Notes: generated by a model from the sequence alone, not told the origin. A stretch of DNA of 46,251 bases from Prevotellaceae bacterium (GCA_019420585.1 JAHZGX010000024.1:1-46251), one strand, 5' to 3'; shown: positions 36,432 through 43,556, counted from the stretch's first letter. Numbers and translations: made by a program.

Positions 36432-37173
36432 AATTGTAACGTGATGTATATGAATGATATGCAATTTTGTTCGAGCGCAGATAATCCTCAAAAGTGCCAT
36501 ATCTGTCGAGATTCTGCAAATAATCTCCGTAGGCTTTATAATATCTGCGGCAATTCTCTACCAAGTTTTCACAAAGAGGCATATTCAACTTTCGGGAAAT
36601 GCGCTCAAACTCATTCGTATCCTCAATCATTGCCGGAATGTCCGATATACTTGCTCCTTCATAGCCGTCCAACACTCCAGATGGCATTTCATGTATGGAG
36701 AACTCAAGAAAATATTTGAGAGCATCATACTTGTATTTGAGAGCATCAACATTATCAGGTTCATATTCCAGCAACATATCCGCCAATTGAAACGGCTGAT
36801 ACTTCCCTCCGCTGTGATCACAAAAAATAGCCAGTGGACTGTCAGAGTGTATGCAGGAACCTTCATGTCCCCGGAAACAGTGGAACAGAAATCTTAAGCC
36901 ATCATATCCGCCAGTCTCCAAATCAGCGGCTATCACCGGACATATAACCTTGTTTATAAACACTCTGTTCCAGCAAATATCATTATGGTTGTCCCAAAAG
37001 TCCTGAATCTCACCGAGGGGCAACATACCACTCTCACAATCCGTTTTCTCCCATTCGGAGAGCAGAGCGTGCCGTTGTTTCCTCTCAGGTTTGCTTAGTC
37101 CATTAGCCCGGAATTTGCTGCAAATTTCAAGATAATCAGATAGTAATCGGTTCATCGCTTGCTGAAGGATCAT
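36424..37173 (-). CDS. Orphan soluble protein coupled to hipA
   Basis: 249 residues, no signal or membrane segment, acidic, rich in Trp/Tyr and Asp (FWDNHNDICWNRVF, FHCFRGHEGSCIHSDSPL). The pattern resembles SMI1/SUKH-type or DUF-type immunity proteins but I cannot assign it. The ATG at 37173 overlaps the hipA stop by 4 bp; an alternative ATG at 37155 follows GCAAGCG, matching the repeated junction used elsewhere. Its place immediately after hipA makes it part of the hipBA transcript. Confidence 0.6.
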   Translation of the reverse strand: MILQQAMNRLLSDYLEICSKFRANGLSKPERKQRHALLSEWEKTDCESGMLPLGEIQDFWDNHNDICWNRVFINKVICPVIAADLETGGYDGLRFLFHCFRGHEGSCIHSDSPLAIFCDHSGGKYQPFQLADMLLEYEPDNVDALKYKYDALKYFLEFSIHEMPSGVLDGYEGASISDIPAMIEDTNEFERISRKLNMPLCENLVENCRRYYKAYGDYLQNLDRYGTFEDYLRSNKIAYHSYTSRYNYE

Positions 37174-38450
37174 ATGGAGAGTTTCAGATTTGGCACAATG
37201 GCATCTATCATGGGCTTTGGAACCTCGCATTCCCTTGCCATGAGTGGCCAGCGTGAAGACACTTCGGTAATACGGTCGATTATTTCAGTAGCCTCCTTTA
37301 TATTGTTGCGTCTCGCAAATTCCATAAGGTCTTGGCGGGTGATGTCGTCAAACTTTCCGTTGATCGACATCTGGTGCTGTGCGGTCCATCCTCCCTTGGG
37401 ATTATAGGCAAATCCCATGTCGTACGCCGGCGAAAGGTTCCATTTGCCTTGTTTGTCCATAAGGAAGGATATGTTTTTGGTATGGTCATCTTGGTTGCGG
37501 ATTACCACATTGAATACCATGCGACGAAACATTTCCTGCGCCTGTGAGTATGGCAGCCTAAGTGCCCTCATTACGTTGAACGCCTGCTCGTAAGAGTAAG
37601 AACGTGGATTGCGGTAGTCATAGTGTGCTATGCCGCAGAGTGTCTGCATATGGATTTTCTCTCCTTTCTGGCGGTCAAAACGCTTGGTGAGAAAATGTGC
37701 GCGCCCATTCTCTTCTATCAGACTGCAATCCGACATATCTATGCCGCATTCCTTTACAAGCCCATAGAAAGAATATTCCAGACGGCCGAAATTCTGTGTT
37801 TCCCTGAATCCGGCTTCAGCGGTGACACCGTCGAGTTTTATAAGGTAATAGTCAAAGCCTTCCGGGGCCTCAATCTGTCCTGATCGGACTTCCCCTGTCA
37901 GTGGATTGTAGGCTATGATGGCTTTTGCCCTCTGTCCTCCGGCTGAGGTGCCGAGGCGCACTATTTCGGCTATCGCCGCCTTCTTGTCCTCTTCAAGATT
38001 GGCTCCGAACTCTTCCTTTTCAGACAGAGCCTCGCTTGCCACTTCAACAAGGGAGTCAAGTTCTATTCTTACATTTGGACTGTAGGGTGCATCCATGGCG
38101 GGTTCAAACTCCAGCGCTCCCATGCAGCGTTTACCGAGGAAACATAGTGTCTCCACAGCATTTCCGCTGCTACGCCCGGTTAGTGCAAGCCAACGATCGA
38201 ACAGTGCCCGGCCGTAAGTATCTGGCAATGAATCGGCGAGCATACCGGGAAGCCCCTTGAACGTCTCACGGCCAATGTCGGAGAATGAATACACCCTTCC
38301 TTGGCGCACAGGCATTAGAATCGGCGAGGGTTCAAGTCCTTTGCCGATGAAACTATCGGCATACTCGAAATGTGCTAACTGGCGGTTGCTGTCCCATCGG
38401 AATGTCCCGACGGGCTGACCATACAGGTTTGCTCTCGCTATATCTACCAT
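37170..38450 (-). CDS. hipA: HipA-family toxin kinase
   Basis: 426-residue Ser/Thr kinase of the HipBA toxin-antitoxin class; E. coli HipA phosphorylates glutamyl-tRNA synthetase and causes persistence. Visible: couple_hipA N-terminal domain (about 1-105), Gly-rich loop GTSAGGQ at 167-173, catalytic region NVVIRNQDDHTKNIS (about 314-328) and SPAYDMGF with the metal-binding Asp. Length is normal (about 440 in E. coli) and no catalytic residue appears lost, so it should be active. Overlaps hipB by 7 bp and the following orphan gene by 4 bp. Confidence 0.93.
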   Translation of the reverse strand: MVDIARANLYGQPVGTFRWDSNRQLAHFEYADSFIGKGLEPSPILMPVRQGRVYSFSDIGRETFKGLPGMLADSLPDTYGRALFDRWLALTGRSSGNAVETLCFLGKRCMGALEFEPAMDAPYSPNVRIELDSLVEVASEALSEKEEFGANLEEDKKAAIAEIVRLGTSAGGQRAKAIIAYNPLTGEVRSGQIEAPEGFDYYLIKLDGVTAEAGFRETQNFGRLEYSFYGLVKECGIDMSDCSLIEENGRAHFLTKRFDRQKGEKIHMQTLCGIAHYDYRNPRSYSYEQAFNVMRALRLPYSQAQEMFRRMVFNVVIRNQDDHTKNISFLMDKQGKWNLSPAYDMGFAYNPKGGWTAQHQMSINGKFDDITRQDLMEFARRNNIKEATEIIDRITEVSSRWPLMARECEVPKPMIDAIVPNLKLSI

Positions 38451-38803
38451 TCTGATTCCTCCGGATTAGGTTGGGGGGTGGTTTTGTTGTTGCCGCTTGC
38501 GCGTTTGCGCTGCTTCTTTTTGCTTGCCTTGACAAATTCAAAGTATTCGTTGGGGCTCATCTCATCTTCCTTAATAAGGGGAGAGAATACATCCAGTTCG
38601 CCCAGAACGCGGAGCACACGCATCAGGGAATCGAAATAACTTATATCTCCTTTTTCGATTTTCTTTAATGTCGTCAGTGAGACTTGCGCCTGTTCTGCGA
38701 GCGATGCCTGAGTGAAGTCCTGTCGGAGTCGCAAATGCCTTATTTTTTGTCCCAGCCGACGGCGGATTTCGCCGTCAGGCAACATGTAGATATTTTCTCC
38801 CAT
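38444..38803 (-). CDS. hipB: HipB-type XRE antitoxin
   Basis: 119 residues. A helix-turn-helix at about 15-70 (LGQKIRHLRLRQDFTQASLAEQAQVSLTTL in sequence, then KKIEKG) is followed by a basic Lys/Arg-rich tail (SKKKQRKRASGNN). It should bind its own promoter and neutralise HipA. I start it at the ATG at 38803, 26 bp after the promoter box; longer readings begin inside that promoter. It leads an overlapping run of at least seven genes down to 34883. Confidence 0.9.
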   Translation of the reverse strand: MGENIYMLPDGEIRRRLGQKIRHLRLRQDFTQASLAEQAQVSLTTLKKIEKGDISYFDSLMRVLRVLGELDVFSPLIKEDEMSPNEYFEFVKASKKKQRKRASGNNKTTPQPNPEESEW

Positions 38804-38828
38804 AGCCGTACTTGCACCTATTAGACTA

Positions 38829-38836
38829 CAAATATA
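38829..38836 (-). promoter_or_regulatory. -7 promoter box for hipBA
   Basis: Minus-strand TATATTTG, 26 bp before the hipB ATG; fits TAnnTTTG. Likely autoregulated by HipB, although no clear operator palindrome was seen. Confidence 0.55.
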
Positions 38837-38851
38837 GCAATAATAGTTCAA

Positions 38852-39154
38852 ACTGCGACTGTTTTTGCTAATTGTTTTGGGCCTAACTAAAGGTTGTTGT
38901 CTGATTCGCAGTTTAATCCTATATCCATACTATACTGACAAATCAATAAAAATACTTGTAATTTGTTAGGATTTAGTTAAATCCTTCATTCAGGATACAC
39001 GTCTTTTCTAATCCTTTCACTCCCTCAAAACAACTCCCCCCCCTCCCCCCCTCCTCTAATGGATAGTTGTACCGTTATTTTCTCATGTAGTTGATTGTCA
39101 GCGTTAAAAGTCGTTCGAAATCAATTATCGGGCATTTCCTATCTTCTTGCACTT
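38852..39154. other. Gene-free AT-rich gap with C-tract
   Basis: No gene seen. It contains copy 1 of a 45-bp imperfect repeat (38948-38992, see 42336-42380) and a pyrimidine tract C8-T-C7-T at 39036-39052. Otherwise featureless AT-rich sequence upstream of hipB. Confidence 0.5.
38948..38992. repeat. 45-bp imperfect repeat, copy 1
   Basis: Matches 42336-42380 at 36 of 45 bases without gaps; both ends are exact (AAAAATACTT and AAATCCTTCATTCA). Read on the minus strand both suggest a decayed coding tail (LNEGF ... KYFY). Confidence 0.6.
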
Positions 39155-39571
39155 TTAACCAAGACTGTCTCCGCTATCCCAGCCAACCATATTATCGGAT
39201 AATACCGACTTATCTTTTAAAATCTTATAATGTTGTATAACTCTTTTTGTATAGTTAATACCAAACAAAATATACTCAATTCCACTTCGCTTACAGTTTT
39301 GCATGGTGGAACGAGTGTATATGTCTATACACAAAAGTCCTAACTGATATTCATTGTTATTATTCCGTTCCTGATTAAAGTAATTCTCATACACATTTAT
39401 CAAGTATGTCGGTGAGGAGGATTTGTCGTTTTCCTCATGTTCTAAAGGGATGACTTCACCATTTTCCATAATTACAGCAAATGGCAAAAACTCTCCAAAT
39501 TCAGAAAGGAAAGTATAGATATATTCTTTTGCAAATTCTATCAAAGATAGTTCGTCTTCTGTTAGTGTCAT
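39155..39571 (-). CDS. Orphan soluble protein, candidate immunity protein
   Basis: 138 residues, acidic, helical start (LSLIEFAKEYIYTFLSEFGEFLPFAVIMENGEV) followed by beta-rich body (YQLGLLCIDIYTRS, GIEYILFGINYTKRV). No signal peptide or membrane helix. The FLPFAVIMENGEV-type strand followed by a mixed sheet resembles small immunity proteins, but no family is recognised. It stands between a gene-tail remnant (39619-39690) and the hipBA promoter gap. Confidence 0.55.
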   Translation of the reverse strand: MTLTEDELSLIEFAKEYIYTFLSEFGEFLPFAVIMENGEVIPLEHEENDKSSSPTYLINVYENYFNQERNNNNEYQLGLLCIDIYTRSTMQNCKRSGIEYILFGINYTKRVIQHYKILKDKSVLSDNMVGWDSGDSLG

Positions 39572-39618
39572 AATTCTGTATAAAAATTAATTCCTGCATG
39601 ACCACACGGTCACGGACG

Positions 39619-39690
39619 GAGGTTGGCGAGGTCGCGGAAGGGCGGTGTGACTGGAAGATTGATAGAGGGCAAGGTGAAATCAGCCTGTAA
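39619..39690 (+). repeat. Gene-tail remnant, copy 2
   Basis: 72 bp matching 31301-31372 at 58 of 72 bases, ending at the equivalent stop codon (TAA here). Reads EVGEVAEGRCDWKIDRGQ on the plus strand. No start codon or upstream gene body remains. Confidence 0.6.
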
Positions 39691-39695
39691 TCCAT

Positions 39696-40064
39696 TTATT
39701 TATCTTCGTAAAAGGTTACAGGTCTATTGAAAGATGGGAAAAACTCAAAATATAACACAGTTATTGTATCTCCTATTTTGTCGTTATTCCCTACTTTTAT
39801 TAATGAATTACCAGTATAGGTCTTATTTCCCAGGCTAAACTCATACAGATAATTATTGGAAGTCCATCTGTGAACCAATGATGACTCATTTGCTGTTATT
39901 GTGCCCTTACATCGGTTTCCATGATGTTTCAGAATAACTGTTAAAATTGGAGTTGATAAAGCATATATCAAAACGCACAAACAGAAGCAGAAATACACTT
40001 TCCCTAATGACATTTTTATAGGAAAAGTCTTGAAATGTGCTTTTTCTCTTGTTGGCTTTTTCAT
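39696..40064 (-). CDS. DUF3592-like membrane protein
   Basis: 122 residues: a basic N-terminus, one membrane segment (VYFCFCLCVLIYALSTPILTVIL, about 23-45) and a beta domain with NNYLYEFSLGNKTYTGNSL and KIGDTITVLYFEFFPSF. The last part matches the DUF3592 pattern of a strand pair followed by G-x-x-V-x-V-x-Y. Its ATG overlaps the preceding DUF3592-like gene (ATGA) after AGGAGGCAAGCG. Two such genes in tandem suggest duplication followed by divergence. Confidence 0.6.
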   Translation of the reverse strand: MKKPTREKAHFKTFPIKMSLGKVYFCFCLCVLIYALSTPILTVILKHHGNRCKGTITANESSLVHRWTSNNYLYEFSLGNKTYTGNSLIKVGNNDKIGDTITVLYFEFFPSFNRPVTFYEDK

Positions 40065-40480
40065 CGCTTGCCTCCTCTGCTAAAGTCTTTTTTCTTTTTA
40101 TTACTTTGGGGATTGATCCAAAACAGGAAAGACAAAATAAAGAAGGCAAAGCCTGAATACACACCTCTTTCAATACCTGAATCACGGCAAAAGATTCTAT
40201 CAAGTACCCCATCATAGTAAAACACGGTATTGTTTTCTCCAAGGGATAAACTATCGGTTAAATTTATAGTTATACCGGTATAGTATTCCTTGCCTCTATA
40301 AATTATTTTTGCTGAAGGGTGGCGTTTATAACCATGTCTCACATCCAGTTCTATTATGTCACAAGTTATATTATCCTGAGTACTCTGAATCTCGGTTTCT
40401 CTGACATAACAAGCATACATATATAATGCAAACAGCCCGGCAACAACATTTATCACAATTATGGCTATTCTCTGTTTCAT
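40061..40480 (-). CDS. DUF3592-like membrane protein
   Basis: 139 residues with two membrane segments (IAIIVINVVAGLFALYMYACYV at the start and GVYSGFAFFILSFLFWI near the end) around a beta domain (HPSAKIIYRGKEYYTGITINL, SLGENNTVFYYDG) typical of DUF3592. The C-terminus SRGGKR is encoded by the ribosome-binding site of the next gene. The ATG at 40480 is preceded by AAAGGAGGCAAGCG; longer in-frame starts are less likely. Function unknown. Confidence 0.62.
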   Translation of the reverse strand: MKQRIAIIVINVVAGLFALYMYACYVRETEIQSTQDNITCDIIELDVRHGYKRHPSAKIIYRGKEYYTGITINLTDSLSLGENNTVFYYDGVLDRIFCRDSGIERGVYSGFAFFILSFLFWINPQSNKKKKDFSRGGKR

Positions 40481-40587
40481 CGCTTGCCTCCTTTCCGATG
40501 GCATAAATACAACCGACTTTGCACCCACAGATTACAGGAAAGAGCAAAGCCAACACACAGAATCAATATCGTATAGAGTGTTGCCAT
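40477..40587 (-). CDS. Possible 36-residue hydrophobic peptide
   Basis: Frame MATLYTILILCVGFALSCNL to HRKGGKR, stop overlapping the next ATG (ATGA). It could be a small membrane or lipoprotein-like peptide (a Cys follows the hydrophobic stretch). Against it: the ATG lies only 4 bp after a TAACTTTG box, so transcription might start inside it and the frame may be only a leader for the DUF3592-like gene, or the relic of a longer gene. Confidence 0.35.
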   Translation of the reverse strand: MATLYTILILCVGFALSCNLWVQSRLYLCHRKGGKR

Positions 40588-40590
40588 ACG

Positions 40591-40598
40591 CAAAGTTA
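40591..40598 (-). promoter_or_regulatory. -7 promoter box for DUF3592-like gene pair
   Basis: Minus-strand TAACTTTG, a perfect TAnnTTTG, 111 bp before the ATG at 40480. Confidence 0.55.
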
Positions 40599-40996
40599 CA
40601 ATAAATAATCGACATTCGATGTGACAAATGTCCCATTAGAGCATGAAAGTTCAAAACGGGATTATCGTCCGTGCCGCAAAATTAATACAATTCTCGCTAA
40701 AACCGTTACGTTACTATGCGTAAAGTGCTTGAAATGAGTAAAAAAAACTGAAATCTTATCCCTTTATAGCGTGATTTTGCTATTGCATCCCCATTTCCCC
40801 CCTTTTTCCCTTCTGTTTTGACTACTAATTAACGTAGTTTGTACCTCGCTTGTTTCTTGAATCGGATATGGCGTTGATTTTCAGCAGTGGTAAGCAATTC
40901 CTTGACAACTATCTTGCCTCTTCACAGGCATCGTCGTCTACGCCTTCAAGGACAGCTCATTCCGTCTATCGTTACTCAAATAATTTGGATTCTTTG
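40599..40996. other. Gene-free gap with orphan promoter repeat
   Basis: Contains copy 2 of the 24-bp promoter repeat (40677-40700) and a pyrimidine-rich tract (about 40789-40816). Weak open frames on the plus strand (40850-41080) show no protein-like conservation and run into the 166-residue gene's antisense; I do not call them genes. Confidence 0.45.
40677..40700 (-). promoter_or_regulatory. 24-bp promoter repeat, copy 2
   Basis: Exact 24-bp match to 34776-34799, including TAATTTTG at 40677-40684. No gene follows at close range: only a two-codon frame precedes the second promoter at 40591. It may be a leftover from a lost cassette. Confidence 0.6.
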
Positions 40997-41497
40997 TCAG
41001 TCAATTTCAATATTGTCAAGGAGTTTCCTGGCTTCGTTTACAATGTCGTATATGGAGTCTTTATCAATGTCAAAAGTTAAAGAATGTTCGTAATCCCAGT
41101 CATTCTTTTTGTATTGGGCTGGAAGAATCGTGATTTCGGCATCGTTTTGTCGGATATGTACATACGTCGATTGATTATGAAGTTGTCGCCATGAACTCTG
41201 TTTCATCGCTTTAATCAGTTGGGCGGATGTTAACTCCTCGTATTTGTCGCGATTACTGGCAATAAAAACTTCTCCAAAAGCATTATTGAATTCGACATCA
41301 TCACAATCTATTGGAGCGAATTTTATAGGATAGCTCATAGAGTACCCAATCCCAGTCTTACCATACCCCGTTAGGAAAATATATTGTTTGGTTGTTCGAT
41401 AAATTCCACATCCTCTTTGCGTTTTGGGTTCCTTCGTCATTCTCGGCTTTATCAACTTAACCTTTATCCAACCCAATATCTCCTGCCACTTTTTCAT
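40997..41497 (-). CDS. Partner protein of the Abi gene, unknown
   Basis: 166 residues, soluble, mixed alpha/beta: KKWQEILGWIKVKLIKP at the start, RGCGIYRTTKQYIFLTGYG, then TYVHIRQNDAEITILPAQYKKND and an acidic helical end (DKDSIYDIVNEARKLLDNIE). Not recognised. The ATG at 41497 overlaps the Abi stop by ATGA, so its translation depends on the Abi gene, suggesting the two proteins work together (inhibitor, activator or immunity). No membrane segment. Confidence 0.6.
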   Translation of the reverse strand: MKKWQEILGWIKVKLIKPRMTKEPKTQRGCGIYRTTKQYIFLTGYGKTGIGYSMSYPIKFAPIDCDDVEFNNAFGEVFIASNRDKYEELTSAQLIKAMKQSSWRQLHNQSTYVHIRQNDAEITILPAQYKKNDWDYEHSLTFDIDKDSIYDIVNEARKLLDNIEID

Positions 41498-42165
41498 TTC
41501 AACGCTTCGATTTTAGCAATAGTGGAATCTGGCAATATGTCTATGCCGTAGAATAAATGGCTGCTCTGATAGCCGAGAAAGTCTATGTATTTTAGGATAA
41601 GCGCATATTTGCTTTGTGTTCTTGCCATGTCAATGTTGCCGTTCTCATCAAAGCAGATAGCCTCATGGTGGGCTATGCGGTTACGAAATGTCTTTATCTC
41701 CTGAAGTTCGTTGAACACCGCTCTTTGCCCCAATCCGACGGTGCGATTTGGGAATATACGCAATAAGTTCTGACCACCAAGTCTAAACGGCTGTCGTGTA
41801 AACAAATGTGTCCAAAAGCCGAAAGAGACCGAGGAAACAACACGGTCGTTTGTATATCGCCCGTTTTGCCTAAGCGTAGCGATTATCCGAAGTACTTCAT
41901 TTTTCTGCGGCGCGTTTTCAATCATACCGACGGGTTGCATCTGACTCTCCACCCATTCTGTATCATTAAATACGCTCTGATAATGAGCGTTTATGGCATT
42001 ACGAAGCACGACCTCAAAGATATTCAGTATGCCATAAAACTTTTGGCATAACTTCACGTTATGCCTATAAAGGGTAAGTGCTTTGGCTGTATTACCGCCG
42101 CAAGCAACTAAATATTTGTTTAGGCGAGCCGGAGAAAACGCCTTTTCATACTCAGAATATTTCAC
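41494..42165 (-). CDS. Abi_2/AbiF-like HEPN-family protein
   Basis: 223 residues. Resembles the Abi family (AbiD/AbiF, PF07751-like), often labelled CAAX protease in Bacteroides. Seen: KYSEYEKAFSPARLNKYL at the start, a conserved CQKFYGILNIFEVVLRNAINAHY helix pair, WTHLF and the HEPN ribonuclease motif RNRIAHHE at about 161-168 (R-N-x3-H). HEPN proteins of this kind cleave RNA, and AbiF/AbiD confer abortive infection in lactococci. Start chosen at GTG 42165: a TTG at 42189 lies too close to the promoter box. It overlaps the 166-residue partner and faces a divergent hairpin-RNA locus. Confidence 0.8.
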   Translation of the reverse strand: MKYSEYEKAFSPARLNKYLVACGGNTAKALTLYRHNVKLCQKFYGILNIFEVVLRNAINAHYQSVFNDTEWVESQMQPVGMIENAPQKNEVLRIIATLRQNGRYTNDRVVSSVSFGFWTHLFTRQPFRLGGQNLLRIFPNRTVGLGQRAVFNELQEIKTFRNRIAHHEAICFDENGNIDMARTQSKYALILKYIDFLGYQSSHLFYGIDILPDSTIAKIEALK

Positions 42166-42193
42166 TTCGTGATTTTTAACGTATTGCAATTTG

Positions 42194-42201
42194 CAAAATT
42201 A
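42194..42201 (-). promoter_or_regulatory. -7 promoter box for Abi operon
   Basis: Minus-strand TAATTTTG fits TAnnTTTG; 29 bp before the GTG at 42165. Confidence 0.55.
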
Positions 42202-42213
42202 CGAAATTATTTC

Positions 42214-42221
42214 TAACTTTG
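42214..42221 (+). promoter_or_regulatory. -7 promoter box for divergent hairpin RNA
   Basis: TAACTTTG on the plus strand, perfect TAnnTTTG, back to back with the Abi promoter (12 bp between boxes). Transcription would start near 42227, just before the first hairpin; no protein frame follows. Confidence 0.55.
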
Positions 42222-42226
42222 CAACG

Positions 42227-42307
42227 GAATCCCCCGAGTGTCCCTGTCTTCGGACAAACCTCGGGGTTTAGTTTTTTAGGCCACTCCTAATCCGGGTGGC
42301 TTTTCTT
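42227..42307 (+). ncRNA. Candidate small RNA with two hairpins beside Abi gene
   Basis: Hairpin 1 (42232-42266): CCCCGAG-TGTCC pairs with GGACA and CTCGGGG (12 bp with a 3-nt bulge, 8-nt loop), followed by TTTAGTTTTTT. Hairpin 2 (42280-42300): GCCAC/GTGGC with a longer loop, followed by TTTTCTT. Both have intrinsic-terminator form on the plus strand. With a promoter box 10 bp upstream this would make an RNA of about 50-80 nt. A structured RNA motif next to abiF genes has been reported from comparative genomics (from memory). Alternatives: plain terminators for a lost plus-strand gene. Confidence 0.5.
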
Positions 42308-42335
42308 GTGCCTTTCCCAAAAGTGGTATTGTTAT

Positions 42336-42380
42336 AAAAATACTTATCCACTGTTAGGGTCAAGTCAAATCCTTCATTCA
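42336..42380. repeat. 45-bp imperfect repeat, copy 2
   Basis: Same length and 36 of 45 bases as 38948-38992, between the hairpin RNA and the 54-bp repeat. Marks the right edge of the AT-rich island. Confidence 0.6.
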
Positions 42381-42398
42381 AATACAAGCCTTTCCCCG

Positions 42399-42452
42399 TT
42401 TGGGACAAGGCAGCGAGCCCCGGCACGGGCAGATGCCGGCCGGGACTCGGAG
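42399..42452 (-). repeat. 54-bp hairpin repeat, copy 1 (after EamA gene)
   Basis: Near-identical (2 mismatches) to 43728-43781. On the minus strand it folds CGAGTCCCGGC against GCCGGGGCTCG (11 bp, 14-nt loop). Lies 5 bp after the EamA stop, so it may work as its terminator. Confidence 0.75.
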
Positions 42453-42457
42453 ATCCA

Positions 42458-43321
42458 TCAACGTGAGCCGGCAGATACATGGAGCATCTGTAGCAACAGC
42501 GACAAGGCTATCAGTGAGAGCCCGACATAAAAGGCTGTGCCAAGCATCCTATCTTCATGGAAAAGGACGATGGCAAGGGCGATGCTGTAAATCGGCTCCA
42601 AATTGAAACTGAGGCTGACGGTAAACGCACTGATGCTTTTCTGCGCCTTGTTCAGGAAATTGCACATGCAGACGGTACAACCGAAAGCCAACAGTAGCAG
42701 ATAGCCTAAATCTGCCGGTGTGGGCACTATGGCGGCGGACGGCTGCCAATGCAGATACAGAGGTAGCAAAGCCCCCAATCCAACCGCCCCGCCAATCATC
42801 TGGAGGGTAGTCGTCTTCAAAGCACCGCCTGACGCGCCCACCCGTCCGTTGAGTATGGCATAAAAGGCAAAGAGCAAGGCAGACGCCACACCGAACAGGA
42901 TTCCAATGCGGAATGAACTGTCGAAATGGAATATCAGGGAGATGCCGACCAGTGTCAGTGAACTGAGCAGAAGTTCTGCCAATGAGATGCGTCTGCGGTT
43001 GACCAACGGGGCAATTACAGCCGTAAAGAATCCGGAGAGGCAGAAACAGACCACCCCGACAGAAACGTTGGCATATTTGATGCTGGCGTAAAACATCGTC
43101 CAGTGCAACGCCAACAGAAAGCCCGTAGCCAGGACTTTCCAATCACCGGGGACGATGTGGATTCTTTCCCGTACCATGCCGACGGCAAGCAATATAATGG
43201 CCGCCAACAACATGCGGTACCATGTAATCAGTACGGCATCCAATGAAATGAGATTCCCGAATATGCTTGAGCACGCAGCCAGAAGGATGGCCGAATGCAA
43301 CAGTAAAAATGCTTTCTTCAT
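42458..43321 (-). CDS. EamA/DMT-family transporter
   Basis: 287 residues with about ten membrane segments in two EamA-type halves. Drug/metabolite transporters carry amino acids, metabolites or drugs; the substrate is unknown. Seen: first helix AFLLLHSAILLAACSSIFGN, the WYRMLLAA segment, ALHWTMFYASIKYANVSVGVV, and the second half with FNLEPIYSIALAIVLFHED, a motif of the last helices (Glu-Pro before the end). The start at 43321 follows no clear SD, which is usual here. A likely promoter lies 236 bp upstream. A single-gene unit between the accessory island and the smalltalk module. Confidence 0.9.
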   Translation of the reverse strand: MKKAFLLLHSAILLAACSSIFGNLISLDAVLITWYRMLLAAIILLAVGMVRERIHIVPGDWKVLATGFLLALHWTMFYASIKYANVSVGVVCFCLSGFFTAVIAPLVNRRRISLAELLLSSLTLVGISLIFHFDSSFRIGILFGVASALLFAFYAILNGRVGASGGALKTTTLQMIGGAVGLGALLPLYLHWQPSAAIVPTPADLGYLLLLAFGCTVCMCNFLNKAQKSISAFTVSLSFNLEPIYSIALAIVLFHEDRMLGTAFYVGLSLIALSLLLQMLHVSAGSR

Positions 43322-43556
43322 TATTGTTGATGTGAAAATAAGTCTGATAAATATACTTCTTTATCCTTGCATGTGTGCGTTGCAAGGTGCTTTTGGCAGG
43401 TATAGAAATCCCTTATCTCCACACATGGGCATGGGGATGACGCTCGGAAATTTCCAACCTTCCTCTCGATTCCGGGAAGGCTGGTTATGGTACGATTTCC
43501 TGATTTATGTCTTTGTGGAACATCATGTTTGTTATTCTCTTTTCCTAAATCGGCCG

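Noticed and set aside
38804..38851. Longer hipB start
   Set aside because: The extension runs across the TATATTTG promoter box.
40850..41080. Plus-strand frames near the Abi partner gene
   Set aside because: Low-complexity Ser-rich start and antisense end; no start-site or promoter support.
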